From contig CAYFPO010000006.1 in the NCBI GenBank assembly GCA_964345035.1, positions 1-64,000 of the forward strand: 64,000 bases of DNA, in the 5' to 3' direction. The notes under the pieces were generated by a model, which saw nothing but the letters and a program-made list of their open reading frames with translations, was not told where the DNA came from and did not search any database. The position numbers and the translations under genes are program-made. Source of the stretch: CAYFPO01 sp964345035 (GTDB lineage Bacteria > Fidelibacterota > Marinisomatia > SCGC-AAA003-L08 > GCA-002704045). Of the stretch, positions 37,418 through 47,545 are shown piece after piece (the stretch's first letter is position 1; each line of letters starts with the position of its first letter).

Positions 37418-40345
37418 ATGAGTTCCTTGTACTCCTTAAAACTCTGTACAATTCTGAGTGTATGTGCTGTAGTTCTGTTTATTGGGTGTGAATCTGAACC
37501 TGTCCAAATTGACTTAGGAGAAAATGGTCATCAACTCACGGTTTACGCAACCGACTCCACACAATTTCATTCTGTTCAGATGCCTAACAGGATTGGAACC
37601 AGTTCAAGCTTATATGTTGGCAAAATCAATAATAAAAGAAGCACTGCTTTTATTAAATTGAATGCAGATGTATTTTCACAACACTCAACACTATGTTCAG
37701 AGGATATTGATAGTTTAAAACTTACCTTGAATATAAACTACATTAATGGATATACTGTGGCAAACGAACCTTCAGTTCCCTATCAAGATTCAATAAATAC
37801 AGATATTAATTTTCCTGGTTTTATTGAAAATTACACTCCCGAATCAAATATTTTGTCTGCATTTCTATTCAACCAATCTGATTTCGATATTACCTGGAAT
37901 GAATCCTCTACCATAGATGTAGATACAACAAATGGGGATTTTCTTTTGGATGGCAATTCAATGATGATTGACATAGAAAATGCTATTGAACTTCCAATTG
38001 AATTCACTCCTTCTGGAATACATATTTTATTAGATTCGGTATCTGTCAATAATGCTGAATACTCAGGCATAAATAATACAATTTGTACAGACGATGATAA
38101 TGAAAGTATTTGGATTTATTTAAAGTCAACAGGAGACTCACTTTTCGTATTCGGTTCAGCAAATAATTCGGTTATTTCCCGGCTTCCATTTGTAACTGGT
38201 AAGTATATTCAAAAGGAAATTGAGTTTCAGGAAGAACATAAAATCCAAATAGAGAGCATTTCGGCAGGGGATTCAATTGAGGCATTTTTAACCATTCAAA
38301 CTGATACTGAATTACCTGAATTTGGAACAATTATCGGGTTACCGTTTGATACTACAACTACAATAACTATCGAACCAATCATTAGTTGGGTGGATACGGG
38401 AAAAACGTTTGAAGTTGCAACATTGTATATCCAGCCGTCCTTTCATGAAAAGGATTCGACCCATTTAATCGAATTTTCAATGGAGAATCCAATTTTTGTT
38501 TACAGAAATTTTGACCCTTCTGGAGATAATTATTCAGCATCCGATACAACAGGTTCAGAGGACAATGAATATTATGATAACGGAGAACTATTTGAAGATT
38601 GTGGATCTGATCTTCTTTGCAATGAGGATGAAGCAGGGTATAATCCTGATGGAACAGAAAAAAATGGACAATATGATTTTGGTGAATTTTTTCTGGATTG
38701 TGGAACGGATAGTTTATGTAATGATAATAATTTTATATCATCTGAAATGTGTGATTCCATCGGATTTGAATGGGACGAAACAATCGGATGCTTAGTATCT
38801 TTTGAAGGTGAAAATGATGAGTCCGAAGATGATTTTATCATTGACCCCGTTGGTGATGACTGGAGAGATTGCGGGACAGACGGATTATGTCCGGATGATG
38901 ATGGGTATATAAATGCAGATCTGGATTCCACAGAAAATAATGGTGTTTGGGATGATGGAGAAGGATTAGAAAATAATAATCATTGGGATGCAGGTGAACC
39001 ATTTTTAGACTATGGAATAAACGCAATTCCTGATTCCCTTGAGGGACAAAATTATGAATTTGATAATTTTAACCCCAATGATTCAACAGGGACAGAAGGG
39101 AATGGAATTTGGGACCAGGGTGAATGGTTTATAGATGCAGGAATAGATACTACATGGAGTGATGATGAGGATGGATATAATAATATTGGAACTGAAGGAA
39201 ACGGTGAATATGATTATGGTGAAATATTTTTTGATTTTGGAATTGACAGACTGCCTGATTCACTTGAAAATGGGTATGATGAGTTTACCAACCCAGATCC
39301 CTCCAATGACAACCTGAATTTGGATCCGATGGAAGATGATTGGAGAGATTGCGGGATTGATGGTATTTGTCCCGGTGATGATAATTATGAACAAGCTGAT
39401 GAAGGTGAATTCAATGGTAATTTTGATGAGGGTGAAAAATGGGAAGGAAACGGTATCCTGAATTTTGTTGATGTAAACGAGGATAGTTTGTTGGGAATTA
39501 CCGACAGTAGTGAAATGTGGTTTGACTGGGGAATTGATCAACTGGAGGATACAACAGAACTATATTTTGGGAGTTACCCTTTAACTGTGGATTTAGGCAC
39601 CAATTTAGTGGCGTGGAGTGATACAATTTCAGAGGACTCAATTATTACCAAACCTGAATTAGAAGGTGCAGAGGATGTTGCATTATGGATATCTAAAATT
39701 CATAATGATTCTATTGAAAATTTAATCGAATTAACAATTTCATTGTATTCATTGAGTGAAATCTCAGCATTTCAATTCCAGCTTGATCATATTCCATTTT
39801 ACCATGAAGATACAGTTTACACCGATAAATCTGATGATATCTATTATGTAAATTCACTCCGCCTAATAGAAGATATTTCAATGTACCCACAATCTGCATT
39901 CACTGCTGATGATTCAATTGCAGTAAATTTTGGAGAAAGTGTTTATGCTCTATTGGACTTTCCTGAATTAGAATTTTTCATTGCGGAAAATCCTGATGTT
40001 ATAATTTCTGATGCATTGGTCACAGTGTTTCCGGATTCACTGCATAAGCAAAATGAGGAGAATTTCCGATTATATCTGAGCCGTCTAACAGAAGCATTTT
40101 ATGAAAATGACGACTCACTTAGTTCGGAATATATTCTGGATTTTCCCTATTACCGGAATTACAGTTCAGCACCGGATTCCATTCAGCTCAGTGTGAAACG
40201 ATATATACAAAATCTGGTTTCTGACGGATATGGTTATCATAAACTGGTATTTTCGACAGATGGAGCTGGGAACAATTTTGATAATTTTTATTTTAAAAAT
40301 GATTCAACTGCAGTCACAAGATTAGAAATATTATATACAAAATGA
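37418..40345 (+). CDS. Large lipoprotein with Asp/Asn/Gly-rich repeats (975 aa)
   Basis: Lipoprotein signal with VVLFIGCESEP, cysteine at about residue 24. Residues about 30-360 are beta-rich without a known motif. Residues about 366-717 hold about six degenerate acidic repeats of the form GTE-x-NG-x-YD-x-GE-x-F-x-D-x-G-x-D, for example GTEKNGQYDFGEFFLDCGTD and GTEGNGEYDYGEIFFDFGID. The C-terminal part has structure typical of beta-sandwich lipoproteins (FSTDGAGNNFDNFYF). Acidic and Asn-rich loops suggest calcium binding. The same repeat occurs in the PorV-like protein at 47943. The stop overlaps the barrel gene by four bases. Confidence 0.8.
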   Translation: MSSLYSLKLCTILSVCAVVLFIGCESEPVQIDLGENGHQLTVYATDSTQFHSVQMPNRIGTSSSLYVGKINNKRSTAFIKLNADVFSQHSTLCSEDIDSLKLTLNINYINGYTVANEPSVPYQDSINTDINFPGFIENYTPESNILSAFLFNQSDFDITWNESSTIDVDTTNGDFLLDGNSMMIDIENAIELPIEFTPSGIHILLDSVSVNNAEYSGINNTICTDDDNESIWIYLKSTGDSLFVFGSANNSVISRLPFVTGKYIQKEIEFQEEHKIQIESISAGDSIEAFLTIQTDTELPEFGTIIGLPFDTTTTITIEPIISWVDTGKTFEVATLYIQPSFHEKDSTHLIEFSMENPIFVYRNFDPSGDNYSASDTTGSEDNEYYDNGELFEDCGSDLLCNEDEAGYNPDGTEKNGQYDFGEFFLDCGTDSLCNDNNFISSEMCDSIGFEWDETIGCLVSFEGENDESEDDFIIDPVGDDWRDCGTDGLCPDDDGYINADLDSTENNGVWDDGEGLENNNHWDAGEPFLDYGINAIPDSLEGQNYEFDNFNPNDSTGTEGNGIWDQGEWFIDAGIDTTWSDDEDGYNNIGTEGNGEYDYGEIFFDFGIDRLPDSLENGYDEFTNPDPSNDNLNLDPMEDDWRDCGIDGICPGDDNYEQADEGEFNGNFDEGEKWEGNGILNFVDVNEDSLLGITDSSEMWFDWGIDQLEDTTELYFGSYPLTVDLGTNLVAWSDTISEDSIITKPELEGAEDVALWISKIHNDSIENLIELTISLYSLSEISAFQFQLDHIPFYHEDTVYTDKSDDIYYVNSLRLIEDISMYPQSAFTADDSIAVNFGESVYALLDFPELEFFIAENPDVIISDALVTVFPDSLHKQNEENFRLYLSRLTEAFYENDDSLSSEYILDFPYYRNYSSAPDSIQLSVKRYIQNLVSDGYGYHKLVFSTDGAGNNFDNFYFKNDSTAVTRLEILYTK
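38517..39570 (+). repeat. Coding repeat block in the lipoprotein (about six units)
   Basis: The block encodes residues about 366-717 of the lipoprotein. Each unit has an NG pair, a GE pair and a D-x-G-x-D core. Units vary in length and some carry inserted cysteine pairs (DCGSDLLCNEDE, DCGTDGLCPDDD). Confidence 0.65.
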
Positions 40346-41598
40346 GTAGAGTAATTATAATATGCACTCTCTTGTCAGCAATACTAGGCCAGACAAATTC
40401 ACTAAATATTGAAGGTTTGGGTGAATTCAGACAATTCACTGATCCGGGTATGACTGCGCTTGGTAATTCCTGGTTTTTTTCCGGTCAAACCAATGGAATT
40501 GCATTGAGCTCTCCTGCCACACAATGGCGTAGCGATCTATCACATATCAGTGCTTCTTCGACATTTTCTGTAGTTCAGTTTGATAGTTATTCTGATCAAA
40601 AATCAAATTTATTTAATTATCTGAAAATTAGCATTCCGGTTGGTAAGGCTAAAACCATTGGTTTTGGATTAACTCCAAAAACCAGAACAGGGTTTAATAT
40701 CACCGATGAACATAACAATGCTGACAATATTTATTTTAATGGTGATTTTATCAGTACCGATTTAAAATATCATGGAAATGGCGGGGTTTCTGAACTTCTT
40801 ATATCATATTCTCAGTCCATTACAAAGAATTTTGCAGGTGGAATCCAATGGCATATTGGATTTGGGAATCTGTTATTGGTTGATACTTTAATTACCAGGG
40901 TAGTGACACCGGTTGATTTTGATGTGTTTATTTATAAAGCTAAATTTACGGATACATTTGAGAAGAAATATAAATTTCGGGGAAATGCAGTCAATCTTTC
41001 AGGACTATTCAGCCAATCTGCATTTGAATTTGCGGCATCACTGACATTGGACCAAAATATGATTGTTCAAACTGAACAGAATTATTATACGAACAGCAGC
41101 ATATACACTGGAACAGAATTCCTGGCTGAAAGTGAACATACTTATGATACTTCAGTAAATTTACGGAATTTTGGTGCAGGGATAGCATATAAACCCAGAA
41201 ATGACTTAGGTGTTGTATGGGAATTCCATCACAGTCAAGACAATTCCATTCCATCAAATTTACTTCTTTTTGGTAATAAAAAAGGAAAAATGAACAGTTT
41301 GAGTACAGGGATATTTAAATGGATAAAAAACACCAGACCCGGTTTGTGGAATACTATTATTTTACGTGGTGGAATTTATGGTAAAAATATCACAAGAAAT
41401 ACAGAAAATTACTTGGATATCGGGCTGACTCTTGGATTTGGATTGGAGTATTTTAAACGTACCAGCAATTTGAATTTAGCAGTAAAATTTGGTGTAAGAG
41501 AAAATGGAATCCCCGAATTGGAAGGGGAAAAATATGCTGAAATAATTATTGGTCTTACATCTTCTGAAAAGTGGTTTACTAAAAGAAAAAGGAAATAA
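40342..41598 (+). CDS. Outer-membrane barrel protein paired with the repeat lipoprotein
   Basis: A signal peptide (IIICTLLSAILGQ) precedes a PorV/DUF5723-like start with GMTALGNSWFF and IALSSPATQW. Amphipathic strands follow throughout, including GGIQWHIGFGNLLLVD and LGFGLEYFKR, and the end is a polar Lys-rich tail (WFTKRKRK). No known family is certain. It is coupled to the lipoprotein by an ATGA overlap, in the same way as the pair at 15675-19858. I infer a lipoprotein-barrel complex at the outer membrane. Confidence 0.7.
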   Translation: MSRVIIICTLLSAILGQTNSLNIEGLGEFRQFTDPGMTALGNSWFFSGQTNGIALSSPATQWRSDLSHISASSTFSVVQFDSYSDQKSNLFNYLKISIPVGKAKTIGFGLTPKTRTGFNITDEHNNADNIYFNGDFISTDLKYHGNGGVSELLISYSQSITKNFAGGIQWHIGFGNLLLVDTLITRVVTPVDFDVFIYKAKFTDTFEKKYKFRGNAVNLSGLFSQSAFEFAASLTLDQNMIVQTEQNYYTNSSIYTGTEFLAESEHTYDTSVNLRNFGAGIAYKPRNDLGVVWEFHHSQDNSIPSNLLLFGNKKGKMNSLSTGIFKWIKNTRPGLWNTIILRGGIYGKNITRNTENYLDIGLTLGFGLEYFKRTSNLNLAVKFGVRENGIPELEGEKYAEIIIGLTSSEKWFTKRKRK

Positions 41599-41599
41599 A

Positions 41600-42820
41600 A
41601 TGAAAAAATTTAATGTGATTATTGGTTTAATAATTTTTATCATTGGTTGTGTGCCTCCATCAGACTTGGAGAGCGGTAGTGGAATGTCTGATGTTGAAAT
41701 TGCAGACAGAAATAGGGAGTGTGATTTATTTCTGAGTTTTGCTACCACTAATTATCAAAACAGGGATTACAGTGGAGCAGTCAAGAATTATTTAGATGTC
41801 ATTAATTTAGGTTGTGGAGAAAGAAATGCCAGACAGATATACCAATGGATGGGTAGATCGTACATTGAACTTGGGAAATTGGACAGTGCATCCTATATAT
41901 TTAAACAGGGACTCAAGTATTTACCTAATGATCCAGTGCTTTTGGAAGTTGCTGCGTGGAATGAAGGTAAACTGGGAAACACTGATAACCAGATTTATTA
42001 CTATGAGAAAATCCTTGAAATGGATGAATCCAATACGGATGTGTTAAGTACTCTTAGTGATATTTACAGAGATAATGAAAGATATCAGGATCAATTAAAT
42101 ATTTTAAATATGTGGTTGAAAGTTGATAATACCAATAAAAAGGCAATTGGCGAGAAGAAAGCTGCCTATAATGCATTGGGGAAAGACGAGTCAGAAGTTG
42201 ATAAGGAAAGATGGGAAAAAGATCCTTCCAATATTGTCAATGGTTTAGAATATGTATCGAGCCTGTTAAATAATGGTTCATCAGAAATAGCAATGGATGT
42301 GTTGTTGGAATTGAAAAGCTATGACAAATATAATAAAGAAATTCTTCAAAATCTGGGTAAAATATATCTTGATTTGGGAGATAATGAATCAGCAATGAAA
42401 ATATATGAAGAATTATTTAAACTCGATAAATCAAACTATTCAGTTGCTATTACAATTTCTGAAATATTAATAGATAAAGAGGATTACAAAACTGCATTAG
42501 ATTGGGCGGAGACCGGAGTAAAAATTACAGGTGGAAATGGGGTCTGCCTTTTTCAACGTGCAGAAGTTTATTTTTCAGCAGCCGATGCCTGTAGTGGCGA
42601 ATCCTTGAATTTTAATGATAAACTTGTGTATGAGATGGCTTATGAAGATTATGAAGATGCTGTTAAAAAAGGATATTATAGAGCCAAAGTCCGGAGGGAT
42701 TTTTTAAAGGAAAATAGCATCACTACAACAGGAGATTGGTTTATGCTGGGTGATGAAAAAGTAGCCAGTCCGGAAGGCAACTGCTACAATTGGATTAACA
42801 GATCAATTAGTAAGAACTAA
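41600..42820 (+). CDS. TPR-repeat lipoprotein (406 aa)
   Basis: I chose the ATG at 41600 because it yields a lipoprotein signal (VIIGLIIFIIGCVPPSD, lipidated cysteine about residue 17). The longer start at 41549 reaches into the upstream gene and hides the signal. TPR units include NRDYSGAVKNYLDVINLGCG, LGKLDSASYIFKQGLKYLP and LGDNESAMKIYEELFKLD. It is probably a scaffold at the inner face of the outer membrane. It begins one base after the barrel gene's stop and overlaps rpiB by one base. Confidence 0.8.
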   Translation: MKKFNVIIGLIIFIIGCVPPSDLESGSGMSDVEIADRNRECDLFLSFATTNYQNRDYSGAVKNYLDVINLGCGERNARQIYQWMGRSYIELGKLDSASYIFKQGLKYLPNDPVLLEVAAWNEGKLGNTDNQIYYYEKILEMDESNTDVLSTLSDIYRDNERYQDQLNILNMWLKVDNTNKKAIGEKKAAYNALGKDESEVDKERWEKDPSNIVNGLEYVSSLLNNGSSEIAMDVLLELKSYDKYNKEILQNLGKIYLDLGDNESAMKIYEELFKLDKSNYSVAITISEILIDKEDYKTALDWAETGVKITGGNGVCLFQRAEVYFSAADACSGESLNFNDKLVYEMAYEDYEDAVKKGYYRAKVRRDFLKENSITTTGDWFMLGDEKVASPEGNCYNWINRSISKN

Positions 42821-43254
42821 TGGAAATTGCTTTAGCAACAGATCATGCTGGATTTGAATTAAAAGAAACCATTAAAGGTTTTTTAACTGAAAAAGGAATT
42901 GCAGTTAAAGATTTTGGAGCTGCTGAATATGATGCAGTAGATGATTATCCGGATTTTATAACACCTGTTGCAGAATATATATCAAAAAATAAGGATACCA
43001 AGGGAATAATTTTTGGTGGATCTGGACAAGGGGAGGCAATGGCAGCCAATAGAGTCCAAGGTGTTAGAGCTGCCGTGTATTATGATGGGCCCATTGAAAT
43101 TGTTAAATTATCGAGGCAACATAATGATGCCAATGTTTTATCACTTGGAGCACGGTTCATTTCACCGGAGAAAGCTAAAGAAATTATTTCAATCTGGTTG
43201 CAAATTGAGTTTGAAGGGGGAAGACATCAGCGAAGAATCGATAAATTAGGCTAA
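42820..43254 (+). CDS. rpiB: Ribose-5-phosphate isomerase B
   Basis: The 144 residues match the RpiB/LacAB family: MEIALATDHAGFELKE at the start and FGGSGQGEAMAANRVQGVRA at the active site. In E. coli this loop carries a cysteine acting as base. Here the cysteine position is Gly, and E72 is placed like the glutamate base of the Mycobacterium-type enzyme. It interconverts ribose-5-phosphate and ribulose-5-phosphate. It is followed by glyA with a one-base overlap. Confidence 0.9.
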   Translation: MEIALATDHAGFELKETIKGFLTEKGIAVKDFGAAEYDAVDDYPDFITPVAEYISKNKDTKGIIFGGSGQGEAMAANRVQGVRAAVYYDGPIEIVKLSRQHNDANVLSLGARFISPEKAKEIISIWLQIEFEGGRHQRRIDKLG

Positions 43255-44549
43255 TGACTGAGAATATTTTAAGAGAATATGATAGTGAATTGTATTCAGG
43301 CATTCAATCAGAATTATCAAGAGAGCAAAATACCCTGGAATTAATTGCATCAGAAAATTTTACCAGTCCATCAGTGCTTGAGGCAGTGGGTTCAGTCCTG
43401 ACCAATAAATATGCAGAGGGATATCCGGGCCGAAGATACTATGGCGGATGTGAATCAGTTGATATTGTTGAAAATCTTGCGATTAAACGTGTAAAAGAAT
43501 TATTTCAATGTGACTATGCTAATGTCCAACCCCATTCAGGTTCTCAAGCAAATATGGGAGTATATTTGACTTTATTAAATACAGGGGATACAGTTCTTGG
43601 ACTAAACCTTGCTCATGGTGGACATTTAACCCATGGCAGCTCTGTAAATTTTTCCGGAAAGTTTTATAATTTTATCTCTTATGGCGTGGATGCAAAATCC
43701 GGACGTGTTGATTTTAATGAAGTCAAAAAAATTGCAAAAGAAACTAAGCCAAAATTAATTGTTTGCGGTGGGAGTGCATATCCAAGGTTTATTGAATTTT
43801 CAGATTTTAAATCCGTCGCAGAATCTGTAGGTGCATTTCTGATGGCAGACATTGCTCATCCGTCCGGATTGGTAGCAACGGGGCATCACCCGTCTCCGTG
43901 GCCATTTTGTGATGTAGTGACATCTACAACTCATAAAACCCTCAGAGGACCCCGCGGTGGTTTAATTCTGATGGGTAAAGATTTTGAAAACACTTGGGGA
44001 GTTACTGCACCAAAATCTGGGCGTGTGAAAAAGGTTTCTGAACTCATAGACAGTGCTGTTATGCCCGGAATACAAGGTGGACCTCTTATGCATGTAATCG
44101 CAGGAAAAGCGGTAGCATTTGGAGAAGCCCTGAAACCAGAATATCACCAATATTGTGGAGACATAGTGAAAAATGCAAAAACATTAAGTGATGAATTATT
44201 GTTGTTAGGTTATGAATTGGTCTCAGGCGGAACAGACACACATGTAATATTGATTGATCTTACAAATAAGAATGTTACAGGGAAAACTGCTGAAATTGCT
44301 TTAGAAAAAGCAGGTATCACAACAAATAAAAATATGGTTCCCTTTGATAAAAGGAGTCCTATGATTACCAGTGGATTGAGAATAGGTACACCTGCTATGA
44401 CTACCAGAGGAATGAGTTGTGATGAAATGAAAACAATTGCAAGGTTGATTGACAAAGTGATTCAAGATTTAAATAATGACACTGTATTAAATTCAGTGAA
44501 TAATGAAGTTCAGGAATTATGCAATTCATTTCCATTATATTCTGACTGA
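43254..44549 (+). CDS. glyA: Serine hydroxymethyltransferase
   Basis: A PLP enzyme that converts serine and tetrahydrofolate to glycine and methylene-tetrahydrofolate. Key stretches: LELIASENFTSPSVLEA, NKYAEGYPGRRYYGGCE, VQPHSGSQANMGVY, ADIAHPSGLVATG and STTHKTLRGPRGG with the PLP lysine. The length of 431 is normal. It feeds one-carbon units to purN and purH in the same window. Confidence 0.97.
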   Translation: MTENILREYDSELYSGIQSELSREQNTLELIASENFTSPSVLEAVGSVLTNKYAEGYPGRRYYGGCESVDIVENLAIKRVKELFQCDYANVQPHSGSQANMGVYLTLLNTGDTVLGLNLAHGGHLTHGSSVNFSGKFYNFISYGVDAKSGRVDFNEVKKIAKETKPKLIVCGGSAYPRFIEFSDFKSVAESVGAFLMADIAHPSGLVATGHHPSPWPFCDVVTSTTHKTLRGPRGGLILMGKDFENTWGVTAPKSGRVKKVSELIDSAVMPGIQGGPLMHVIAGKAVAFGEALKPEYHQYCGDIVKNAKTLSDELLLLGYELVSGGTDTHVILIDLTNKNVTGKTAEIALEKAGITTNKNMVPFDKRSPMITSGLRIGTPAMTTRGMSCDEMKTIARLIDKVIQDLNNDTVLNSVNNEVQELCNSFPLYSD

Positions 44550-44550
44550 G

Positions 44551-45000
44551 ATGCTGTGTACCAATTGTAATCATCCAGAATCAAAAGTCATTGATTCAAG
44601 GCCAATACAAAGTGGTAATTGTATCCGCCGCAGAAGGGAATGTTTAAATTGTACATTTCGTTTTACAACCTATGAATACATTGCCACTACTCCGATTATG
44701 GTAGTGAAAAAGAACGGTACCCGTGAAGAATTTGACAGGCAAAAACTTGAGCATAGCTTTCATGTTGCTTGCAATAAACGACCCGTGTCTGAAGAAATGA
44801 TATTGGAAGCTATTAAAAATCTTGAGGAAAAAATCAGCAGCCTATCCAATGTTGAAGTATATTCATCAGAAATTGGTGAACTTGTAATGGAGGAGCTGAA
44901 AAAACTGGATAAAGTTTCTTTCATTCGATTTGCATCTGTTTACCGCGATTTCCAGGATGTAGGTGAATTTCAATCCCATATCAAAGATTTAGGAGAATAA
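44551..45000 (+). CDS. nrdR: Transcriptional repressor NrdR
   Basis: I start at the ATG at 44551, directly after the glyA stop, because NrdR begins with MLCTNCNHPESKVIDSRP. The longer 44503 start would run inside glyA. A zinc ribbon has C3, C6, C31 and C34, with the Arg-rich helix IRRRREC between them. An ATP-cone domain follows (VVKKNGTREEFDRQKLEH to FIRFASVYRDFQDVGEF). NrdR represses ribonucleotide reductase genes when dATP is bound. No NrdR box pairs were found in the window by eye. Length is 149 residues, as usual. Confidence 0.94.
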   Translation: MLCTNCNHPESKVIDSRPIQSGNCIRRRRECLNCTFRFTTYEYIATTPIMVVKKNGTREEFDRQKLEHSFHVACNKRPVSEEMILEAIKNLEEKISSLSNVEVYSSEIGELVMEELKKLDKVSFIRFASVYRDFQDVGEFQSHIKDLGE

Positions 45001-45046
45001 TCCTGCTCTTGCAATAAATACCCAAATTGTAGTAGTATCAGCCATA

Positions 45047-45817
45047 ATGCTGAAGGTCATTCTAATACCATTTAACTATATAATTGATTTATTCACCGGA
45101 TTTGGTGAGTATGTTCTACTTATGGGAAAATTATTCCGTTCACCCAAATCATGGTATCAATATCTTGGTTTAACATTAGACCAAATGATTATTGTTGGGG
45201 CAAATTCCATACCCATAATTATATTAACTGCAACATTTTCAGGGATGGTGACATCCGTGCAGTCAGCATATCAGTTCAGCAGTTGGGTTCCAGATTGGTA
45301 TGTGGGTAGTGTTGTGGGAGAATCTGTGTTGTTGGAGCTTGCTCCTGTTATAACTGGTCTGGTCTTAACCGGTCGAATAGGAGCCACAATTGCGGCAGAA
45401 ATTGGTACAATGCGGGTCACAGAACAAATTGACGCACTTGAATCCTTATCTTTTGATCCAGTATTATATCTGGTATTCCCTCGAATTGTTGCAGGATTGG
45501 TGATGTTCCCGATATTGGTTATAATAGCTGACTTTTGTGGTGTGTTTGGCGGATGGTTCTCTGCCAATATTTCAATGGATGTTACTACATACGAATTTTT
45601 CAAAGGATTTAAAACCTGGTTCCATCCGTTTGATGCGTGGTTTGGTCTTATAAAAGCAGTATTTTTTGGATTTGCCATAACATCCATTGCCTGCTATCAA
45701 GGATTCTTTACCAAGGGTGGTGCCCAGGGAGTTGGTAAAGCCACCACAGTAACTGTAGTGGTTTCCTGTGTTATGGTAGTTTGTCTGGATTATATATTAT
45801 CAGCAATACTCTTATGA
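45047..45817 (+). CDS. mlaE: MlaE-family phospholipid ABC transporter permease
   Basis: The 256-residue permease has about five helices and the family core ELAPVITGLVLTGRIGATIA then AEIGTMRVTEQIDALE. It is the membrane part of the MCE (Mla) system that moves phospholipids between inner and outer membranes, confirming a diderm cell. It overlaps mlaF by four bases. The 46-base gap before it contains nothing recognisable. Confidence 0.93.
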   Translation: MLKVILIPFNYIIDLFTGFGEYVLLMGKLFRSPKSWYQYLGLTLDQMIIVGANSIPIIILTATFSGMVTSVQSAYQFSSWVPDWYVGSVVGESVLLELAPVITGLVLTGRIGATIAAEIGTMRVTEQIDALESLSFDPVLYLVFPRIVAGLVMFPILVIIADFCGVFGGWFSANISMDVTTYEFFKGFKTWFHPFDAWFGLIKAVFFGFAITSIACYQGFFTKGGAQGVGKATTVTVVVSCVMVVCLDYILSAILL

Positions 45818-46548
45818 TTAAGGTAATTGATTTATACAAATCTTTTAATGACAATAATGTTCTTAACGGTGTTAACTTAACTGTGGAAACCGGTGATTGT
45901 ATCGCAATAATTGGAAAAAGCGGTTCAGGAAAATCCGTGTTATTGAAGCATTTATTGGGACTTATGCAGCCAGATTCTGGTGAAGTTTGGATAGATAATA
46001 AAATAATTCACGGATTAACTTTCAGAGAGCTGCAGAAGCTAAGATCTAAGATCGGAATGGTTTTTCAGTCCGGTGCATTATTCGATTCAATGACTGTATC
46101 TGAAAACATAAAATTAGCACTGGAAAGATTAACAGAATTGAACAATGATGAAGTTGAAGAAAAAATTAAAGCCAGTCTTGAAGAAATTGGTATGGAAGGC
46201 ACAGAAAATTTGATGCCCTCAGAACTCTCAGGTGGTATGAAAAAAAGAGTTGGGATTGCAAGAGCAATTGCATTTGAACCGGATTATCTTTTTTATGATG
46301 AACCAACCACAGGACTCGATCCGATTATGTCCGATATAATTAATAAATTAATCGTGAAATTTCAGGCAAAAAAGAAAATAACATCTGTGATTGTAACTCA
46401 TTCCATGAAAACCGTATATGATGTGGTTGACAGAGTATTGATGATACATGACGGGAAAATACAATTTAATGGTACACCAAAAGAAATTAAAAACAGTACT
46501 AATAAAACGGTGTCTATGTTTGTTCAAGGGAAAAGTGCTATTGTATAG
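45814..46548 (+). CDS. mlaF: MlaF-family phospholipid ABC transporter ATPase
   Basis: I start at the ATG at 45814 (MIKVIDLYKSF), which overlaps the mlaE stop as ATGA. A TTG at 45781 would lie inside mlaE. Walker A is GKSGSGKSVLLKHL, the signature is LSGGMKKRVGIARAI, and Walker B is YLFYDEPTTGLDP. It powers the MlaE permease. Nine bases separate it from the MCE gene. Confidence 0.93.
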   Translation: MIKVIDLYKSFNDNNVLNGVNLTVETGDCIAIIGKSGSGKSVLLKHLLGLMQPDSGEVWIDNKIIHGLTFRELQKLRSKIGMVFQSGALFDSMTVSENIKLALERLTELNNDEVEEKIKASLEEIGMEGTENLMPSELSGGMKKRVGIARAIAFEPDYLFYDEPTTGLDPIMSDIINKLIVKFQAKKKITSVIVTHSMKTVYDVVDRVLMIHDGKIQFNGTPKEIKNSTNKTVSMFVQGKSAIV

Positions 46549-46557
46549 GAGGATGAA

Positions 46558-47538
46558 ATGAATAAAACCAATACATTGTGGATAGGGATTTTAACCTTTG
46601 TAACAATTATTTTATTTATATTTGGGATTCTGTTTCTTCAGGATGTTTCATTAAAGAAATCCAATTTTACATTCACTGTAATCTTTGAGTCGGTTCAGGG
46701 ATTGAATAATGGTGACAATGTTTCTATGTTAGGTAAGCGAATCGGAAAAGTTTCAAGAATTAAGTTTATGGGACAAAATATTGCAGCTGAACTTTCAATT
46801 GATATTGCATTTGCATTTCAAATTCCCATTGATTCTGAAATTGAAGTAAAAAGTGAAGGGTTACTTGGAGAAAAATATGTCTCTATTAAACCGGGGTTGA
46901 ATACGGGAAAATTTATTGTTCAGGGTGAAACAGTAGAAGGTAAGCGGGAATATGATTTTTCCGAAATTACACCGGGTATCGTTCCCTTGACACAGGACAT
47001 TGGTGTATTTGCCAGAAGATTAAAGGCTACACTTGGCGAAGAGGAGAAAACAAATATTCAGGAATCCCTGAAAAACATTGAACAATTTACCGGCAGACTC
47101 GATTCATTAATAGTTGATTTGAGATCTGTTATTTCAAAAAAAGAACAAAAGAATATTCAAATTCTTTTAGAAAATATTCGTTCCAGCAGTGAATCATTAA
47201 AAGATTTAACGGGAACATTAAATACAAAAATGACTGAGGATATGAAAAAAGTGGATGTTATTTTGGAGGATGTCCAATCATTTACACAAAATTCAGACAC
47301 TTTGAACCGGATTGTAGAAATTATGAAATCAAGTGCAGAATCATTTCAAAATTCCACACAGCAATTAGAATCATTACTGAATAATTTGGAAAATGGATCA
47401 GGATCTCTTCCGAAATTATTAAATGACAGTTCCTTATATAACCAAGTTGACAGTCTGATCTTAGAAACAAGAGGAATTGTTCAGGAGTTTAAAGATAATC
47501 CAGGAAAATATATAAAGGCATATTTTAAGTACAAATAA
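46558..47538 (+). CDS. mlaD: MlaD-family MCE substrate-binding protein
   Basis: One N-terminal membrane helix (LWIGILTFVTIILFIFGILF) anchors an MCE domain: FTVIFESVQGLNNGDNVSML, GKRIGKV and LLGEKYVSIKPG. A long helical C-terminal part (residues about 155-326) is rich in Ser, Asn and Leu and probably coiled. It fits the MlaD/Mce subunit that carries lipid in the periplasm. AGGAGG precedes the ATG at a good distance. MlaB and MlaC are not seen. Confidence 0.92.
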   Translation: MNKTNTLWIGILTFVTIILFIFGILFLQDVSLKKSNFTFTVIFESVQGLNNGDNVSMLGKRIGKVSRIKFMGQNIAAELSIDIAFAFQIPIDSEIEVKSEGLLGEKYVSIKPGLNTGKFIVQGETVEGKREYDFSEITPGIVPLTQDIGVFARRLKATLGEEEKTNIQESLKNIEQFTGRLDSLIVDLRSVISKKEQKNIQILLENIRSSSESLKDLTGTLNTKMTEDMKKVDVILEDVQSFTQNSDTLNRIVEIMKSSAESFQNSTQQLESLLNNLENGSGSLPKLLNDSSLYNQVDSLILETRGIVQEFKDNPGKYIKAYFKYK

Positions 47539-47545
47539 TAAAAAA